A stretch of 64,000 bases of DNA from Brevipalpus yothersi (taxonomy: Eukaryota; Arthropoda; Arachnida; Trombidiformes; Tenuipalpidae). A program made the translations under genes and the position numbers. The DNA lies in contig QZCP01000712.1 in NCBI GenBank assembly GCA_003956705.1, positions 124,001 through 188,000 of the forward strand. The letters run 5' to 3'. Positions 60,884 to 64,000 of the stretch are shown here, in pieces; position 1 is the first letter of the stretch, and each line of letters starts with the position of its first letter. The notes beneath the pieces are model-generated. The model was not told the origin of the DNA, did no database searches, and saw nothing but the letters and a program-made list of their open reading frames with translations.

Positions 60884-61447
60884 TTATTCGCTTATTGTGG
60901 TCTTCTCGCTCACATAAATACCATCTAAGAATTGACGAATATCTTTGTGCTTGACAGTAGTCGATTGCTGAATCTGGGCAGCGCATCTTGATACCAATTC
61001 GATGTCGTTTCCTTCCAAGATTAGTTCATCTTTTTGAGCTGTTGAATTGTAACACTTAACGCCAGGTTGAAGTTTAACTCGTCTGATGAACTTTTCACCA
61101 AGGAAGTTACGAATCTCAACCAAAGAATTATCATTCTGCATGGTTACGTTAATGGGGAAATGAGCGTACACAGAACGCATCTTGTATTTAAATCCTTTGG
61201 TGACTCCTTTAATCATATTCAAGATATGAGTACAAACGGTCCTGACGAGAGCCAATTCCTTCTTTCGACCAAACCATTTTCTGACCATCAACTTTTTCTT
61301 GCCAATCATTGCCATTTGTAAATGATTAGCAGCAAATGATCGTGTTAAGGTTCCACGAGGCCCGGTCACACGAACAACACAGTTTCTGACCGTTACGGTC
61401 ACACCCTTTGGGATTTCAACTTCTTGTTGTGATTTAATGGTCTTCAT
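60884..61447 (-). CDS. RpL9: Cytosolic 60S ribosomal protein uL6 (RPL9)
   Basis: Intronless open frame of 187 residues (human RPL9 is 192), starting MKTIKSQQEVEIPKGVTVTV. Family landmarks: RNCVVRVTGPRGTLTRSF, the tandem uL6 folds with KWFGRKKELALVRTVCTHIL, GVTKGFKYKMRSVYAHFPIN, IRNFLGEKFIRRVKLQPGV and the C-terminal ELVSRCAAQIQQSTTVKHKD then IRQFLDGIYVSEK. Complete and apparently functional. Head-to-head with KIN17 (ATG to ATG 350 bp). A decayed copy of its 3' half lies 1.2 kb from its start, on the plus strand. Confidence 0.98.
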   Translation of the reverse strand: MKTIKSQQEVEIPKGVTVTVRNCVVRVTGPRGTLTRSFAANHLQMAMIGKKKLMVRKWFGRKKELALVRTVCTHILNMIKGVTKGFKYKMRSVYAHFPINVTMQNDNSLVEIRNFLGEKFIRRVKLQPGVKCYNSTAQKDELILEGNDIELVSRCAAQIQQSTTVKHKDIRQFLDGIYVSEKTTISE

Positions 61448-61797
61448 AATGGATGCATACGAGAATAAAACTCGTCTAATTAAACTATTAAATTAACACA
61501 GCCACAAAATTACAAAACTATGTCCAAGCAAGCAAAAAGACGGCAAAATCTGCTAGCAGGAAACGGAAATGGACAAAACAATCACATCTCGCTCGTGGCT
61601 CCATCTTCCAGAGCATTATACAGCCAGTTTCGAACTTTGTTTTGATTGCGACTTTAAACTTAGATGTGAACAACATCATCAATTCATGATCATCTTGATC
61701 TTGTTCTGTGGTTAATATTTGCTTGATTGATTGCATGCTGTAACTAAAATTCGATTGTTGATAGTGTAGGTGTAGTTCTCTCTAGTTGTTGGTCAAC
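61448..61797. promoter_or_regulatory. Putative bidirectional promoter RPL9/KIN17
   Basis: 350 bp separating the divergent start codons of RPL9 (61447, minus) and KIN17 (61798, plus). Short spacing implies shared promoter elements; no individual motif is claimed. Confidence 0.5.
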
Positions 61798-62472
61798 ATG
61801 CCTAAACACGAGCCTATGACCGCCAAAGCGATTGGTAAGAGAATCAAATCCAAAGGACTACAGAAGCTTAAATTTTATTGTCAAATGTGTGATAAACAAT
61901 GTCGTGATGCTAATGGTTTCAAGTGTCATACTACATCAGAGTCTCATCAGAGACAATTGCTGCTGTTCGCTGAGAATCCAAACAAATTTTTGGATGAATT
62001 TTCACGTGATTTTTTGAGAGATTTTTTGCTTTTGCTTAGAACCAGATTTGGTACACGTAGAGTGCATGTTAATGAGGTGTATCAAGAGCATATAAAGGAT
62101 AGAAACCATATTCACATGAATTCCACTCGATGGCATACGTTGACGGGATTTGCTCAATGGCTGGGACGTAAAGGTATATGTACTGTGGATGAGAGTGAAA
62201 AAGGATGGTTTATCGCCTACATTCCTCGTGATCCGGAGACTATGAAGAGACAAGGAGATGAAAGTAGGAATAAGAAAATTGAAAAGGACCATGAGGAACG
62301 CATGGCTCAAATAATACAGCAACAGATAGAACATGGAAAAAAAGGTGAAGAAGAAAAGCCTCCGGAGAAAGAACCTGAACCAATTCAGATGCCACTCGAG
62401 AAAGATGAAAGTACAAAAATAAAATTCAGTATCCCAAGCAAGAAGATAAAGCTCCAGAGAATCCGTTGCTAA
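61798..62472 (+). CDS. KIN17 DNA/RNA-binding protein, C-terminally short
   Basis: Intronless open frame of 224 residues starting at ATG 61798 (MPKHEPMTAKAIGKRIKSKG). It has the KIN17 C2H2 zinc finger (FYCQMCDKQCRDANGFKCHT, with C-x2-C and His-x5-His) and the winged-helix-like K17 domain (NPNKFLDEFSRDFLRDFLLL, RTRFGTRRVHVNEVYQEHIK, HIHMNSTRWHTLTGFAQWLG, KGWFIAYIPRDPE). A charged coiled coil and a Lys-rich tail follow (IKFSIPSKKIKLQRIRC). Typical KIN17 proteins are about 390 residues and end in a tandem SH3-like/KOW region; that third is absent here and no KOW-like sequence was seen downstream before the next gene. A polyadenylation signal follows at 62493, so the short form may be a real transcript end. 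Family role: DNA replication, repair and mRNA processing. Confidence 0.88.
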   Translation: MPKHEPMTAKAIGKRIKSKGLQKLKFYCQMCDKQCRDANGFKCHTTSESHQRQLLLFAENPNKFLDEFSRDFLRDFLLLLRTRFGTRRVHVNEVYQEHIKDRNHIHMNSTRWHTLTGFAQWLGRKGICTVDESEKGWFIAYIPRDPETMKRQGDESRNKKIEKDHEERMAQIIQQQIEHGKKGEEEKPPEKEPEPIQMPLEKDESTKIKFSIPSKKIKLQRIRC

Positions 62473-62492
62473 TGAGCAAAATAAGCTTGTGA

Positions 62493-62498
62493 AATAAA
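62493..62498 (+). terminator. Polyadenylation signal of KIN17
   Basis: AATAAA 21 nt after the KIN17 stop codon, consistent with transcription ending here. Confidence 0.6.
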
Positions 62499-62599
62499 TA
62501 CGATCCCAAAAGAGGCATCAGCAACTTTCATCGGAGTTCGGTTCTACACATGGCTCGAATTGGACAGACGCAGAGATAGAGTTTCTGGACAGCGCGGCT

Positions 62600-62885
62600 C
62601 ATCCTCAAGCTTCGATCAACCCTTCAGAATAAGGATGAAGTCTGGAATTTTCGCGTTCAAAATGCAACATTTGACGAGTTGCACTTCAACCCGGCACTAA
62701 ATGCTCCAATTCAGCAACTCAGAAAGATGAAGGGAAGCGATATAGAGCTGGTATCAAGATGTGATGTCCAATTCTAGCAATCAACCAACGCCAGAGATAC
62801 ATGTCAGTTCTCTGATGGTATTTGTGTGAACTAGAAGACCACAATATCTGAATAGTCTCATTTTTTAAGAATAAATTGTTGTACA
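62600..62885 (+). pseudogene. Decayed RPL9 (uL6) copy, 3' half
   Basis: Plus-strand sequence aligning base by base with the RPL9 3' half. Strongest blocks are TGACGAGTTGCACTTCAACC (62672), GAGCTGGTATCAAGATGTG (62744), TCTGATGGTATTTGTGTGAA (62811) and AGAAGACCACAATATCTGAA (62833). The similarity continues through the RPL9 stop and the 3' UTR, ending in AAGAATAAATTGTTGTACA. In-frame stops and small deletions (around 62728, for example) break the frame. The 5' part (62600-62670) is weaker and the N-terminal half was not found. There is no poly(A) stretch after the polyadenylation signal, so a retrocopy with a lost tail and a local inverted duplication are both possible. Confidence 0.85.
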
Positions 62886-63472
62886 TATACATATACACAT
62901 ATGTACTTGTTTGTGTCCTCATTTTCCTTTTGTTTTCCATTCCTTGTCTTACACATATTTCCACACCTTGTTATCTTGCTTTCCTTTTTGCGTCTTGGCT
63001 CAGAGTATTGCTCTTGGGAAAATTTCTTCGAAATGTCTGAATCGACACTGATACTTCCAACTTATTAGTGCTGAGTGAGTATAAGTATGAATGGCCACTT
63101 CCATTTGCAATGATGAACGAAGCAGCTACGTCGTACCATTGCGGCCAATCAAAATACCAATGTTATCAGTTTATTAGCAGTTACCTCCTACGACTGATTG
63201 TTGACAAGAAAAAAGATTCCACTTGTTCATAAACTTCTTCTCCAATGTGTATGATATTATCTCTCTTGCTGCAAGTTTTTTCTTTCCCTCGCTCTCAAAG
63301 AGAGAGAAAGAGAGGCGGAGGCACAACGAAAAGACAGAAACAAGCCTAAAAAGATTAAGATAAGTAATCAAGAAGATTTTCCAGAAAACAATTGACGCAT
63401 AAAGATAGATATGCTATTACTAAAAACACATTGTTTTGTGTTGTTGCCCATACTAATCTGGTAAATGACTAA
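62886..63472. other. Intergenic stretch before the SLC25 gene
   Basis: AT-rich, a short TATA/CATA microsatellite at about 62881-62900 and a GA/CT run near 63290-63315. Presumed SLC25 promoter; nothing else recognised. Confidence 0.5.
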
Positions 63473-64000
63473 ATGCCTTTCATTGATTTTGTGGCAGGAT
63501 GCTGGGGAGGTCAGTAGTCACGAGGATGATTTTTTTCACTAGGTTTCTCTCTCTTTCTCTCTTTCTCTCTTTCTCTCTCTATCTTCTTTGCCCTCACAAC
63601 CCATCTACCTCTTTTTTCTCATCACTGATTCCAATATCTCTTATCATCTTCTCACCGATAAGATTTAACGAAAAACTTTGACTTCTCTGTTGCTCGCATG
63701 TACCAGGAGCTTTTGGAGTGCTCGTTGGACATCCATTAGATACGATCAAAGTGCGCCTGCAGACTACTCATAATGAAAGAGTGAAACTATCCGAATTGTA
63801 CAATCGAAATCAAAAGGTGAGTGGAAAACTCTTCTATTCTCTCTCAAGTGGATAGAATCGATCTTGAAATATTCCATTTTCTTTTTCCTTCTCTCGAAAA
63901 CGAATGAATCTTCAAGCTAGGAGGCCTTTTCAATGGAATGTCATCACCACTCGCCTGCTTGGCGTTCGTTAATGCAATTGTTTTCGGTTCATATGGATCC
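63473..64000 (+). CDS. Mitochondrial carrier, SLC25A45/A47/A48-like, 5' part
   Basis: Three exons seen: 63473-63509, 63707-63816 and 63917 to the window edge; 77 residues so far, continuing beyond 64000. The protein begins MPFIDFVAGCWGGAFGVLVG (first transmembrane helix, intron within GG). The first mitochondrial-carrier signature follows, HPLDTIKVRLQT (Px[DE]xx[KR] motif), then a matrix loop and LGGLFNGMSSPLACLAFVNA, IVFGSYGS (second helix). The acceptor of exon 3 is tcttcaag|CTAGGAGGC, since the nearby ctag would break the frame. The start FxAGWxGGAxGVxxGHPLDTxKVRLQ is typical of SLC25A45/47/48 rather than of ADP/ATP carriers. Substrate cannot be told from this fragment. Confidence 0.88.

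Noticed and set aside
1..64000. tRNA, rRNA, CRISPR, transposase or reverse-transcriptase sequences
   Set aside because: Looked for by eye (T-loop consensus, direct repeat/spacer spacing, catalytic motifs); none convincing. A tRNA or decayed transposon scan by software could still find something.

Overview
This is a eukaryotic nuclear window that is AT-rich and densely scattered with (GA)n/(CT)n microsatellites. Genes are split by many short GT-AG introns (about 55-110 nt) and a few multi-kilobase ones. Gene content (Csp, Sarm, a lachesin/DIP-type IgSF protein, an RXR with a vertebrate-like ligand-binding domain, eggless/SETDB, C/EBP, DRAK) is that of a protostome animal. The compact genes and the RXR type fit an arthropod, perhaps a chelicerate such as a mite. 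The species call is inference; no mitochondrial or rRNA marker is present. No prokaryotic or viral system, CRISPR array, rRNA, convincing tRNA or intact transposon was seen.

Layout. 1-11.6 kb: the 3' part of a cell-surface Ig-domain gene with long introns. 13.5-13.9 kb: terminal exons of an unrecognised gene. 14.4-16.8 kb: DRAK/STK17-like kinase (minus). 17.8-22.4 kb: SIPA1L-like RapGAP/PDZ protein (plus). 24.9-26.9 kb: F-box/LRR protein FBXL2/20 with a CaaX end. 28.6-30.9 kb: cysteine string protein. 33.2-33.9 kb: intronless C/EBP. 34.5-39.6 kb: SARM (minus). 40.5-41.9 kb: mitochondrial Obg-type GTPase (MTG2). 42.3-43.9 kb: OXA1L. 44.2-45.4 kb: OS-9 (minus). 46.6-48.0 kb: FAF2/UBXD8 (minus). 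48.7-50.5 kb: E2F. 51.3-52.5 kb: SMYD methyltransferase (minus). 53.1-55.2 kb: SETDB-type methyltransferase. 55.4-57.5 kb: ZIP8/14-type metal transporter (minus). 58.8-60.2 kb: RXR/USP. 60.9-61.4 kb: RPL9 (minus). 61.8-62.5 kb: a short KIN17. 62.6-62.9 kb: a decayed RPL9 copy. 63.5 kb to the window end: 5' part of an SLC25 carrier.

How genes relate. Several neighbours share a pathway. MTG2 and OXA1L (mitochondrial ribosome and inner-membrane insertion) are head-to-tail. OS-9 and FAF2 (both ER-associated degradation) are consecutive on the minus strand. SMYD and SETDB (both SET-domain methyltransferases) diverge from one roughly 0.6 kb promoter region that carries E2F-like and TATCGAT-like motifs. 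RPL9/KIN17 and DRAK/SIPA1L are also divergent pairs.

Exon boundaries were derived by hand from splice signals, and reading-frame continuity was checked for every multi-exon model. Starts are least certain for SARM, FAF2, SMYD and RXR. I found no clear undescribed multi-gene system. The least ordinary items are the C-terminally short KIN17, the RPL9 pseudogene next to it, the FAF2 model without its N-terminal UBA/anchor, and two unassigned terminal exons at 13.5 and 14.4 kb.
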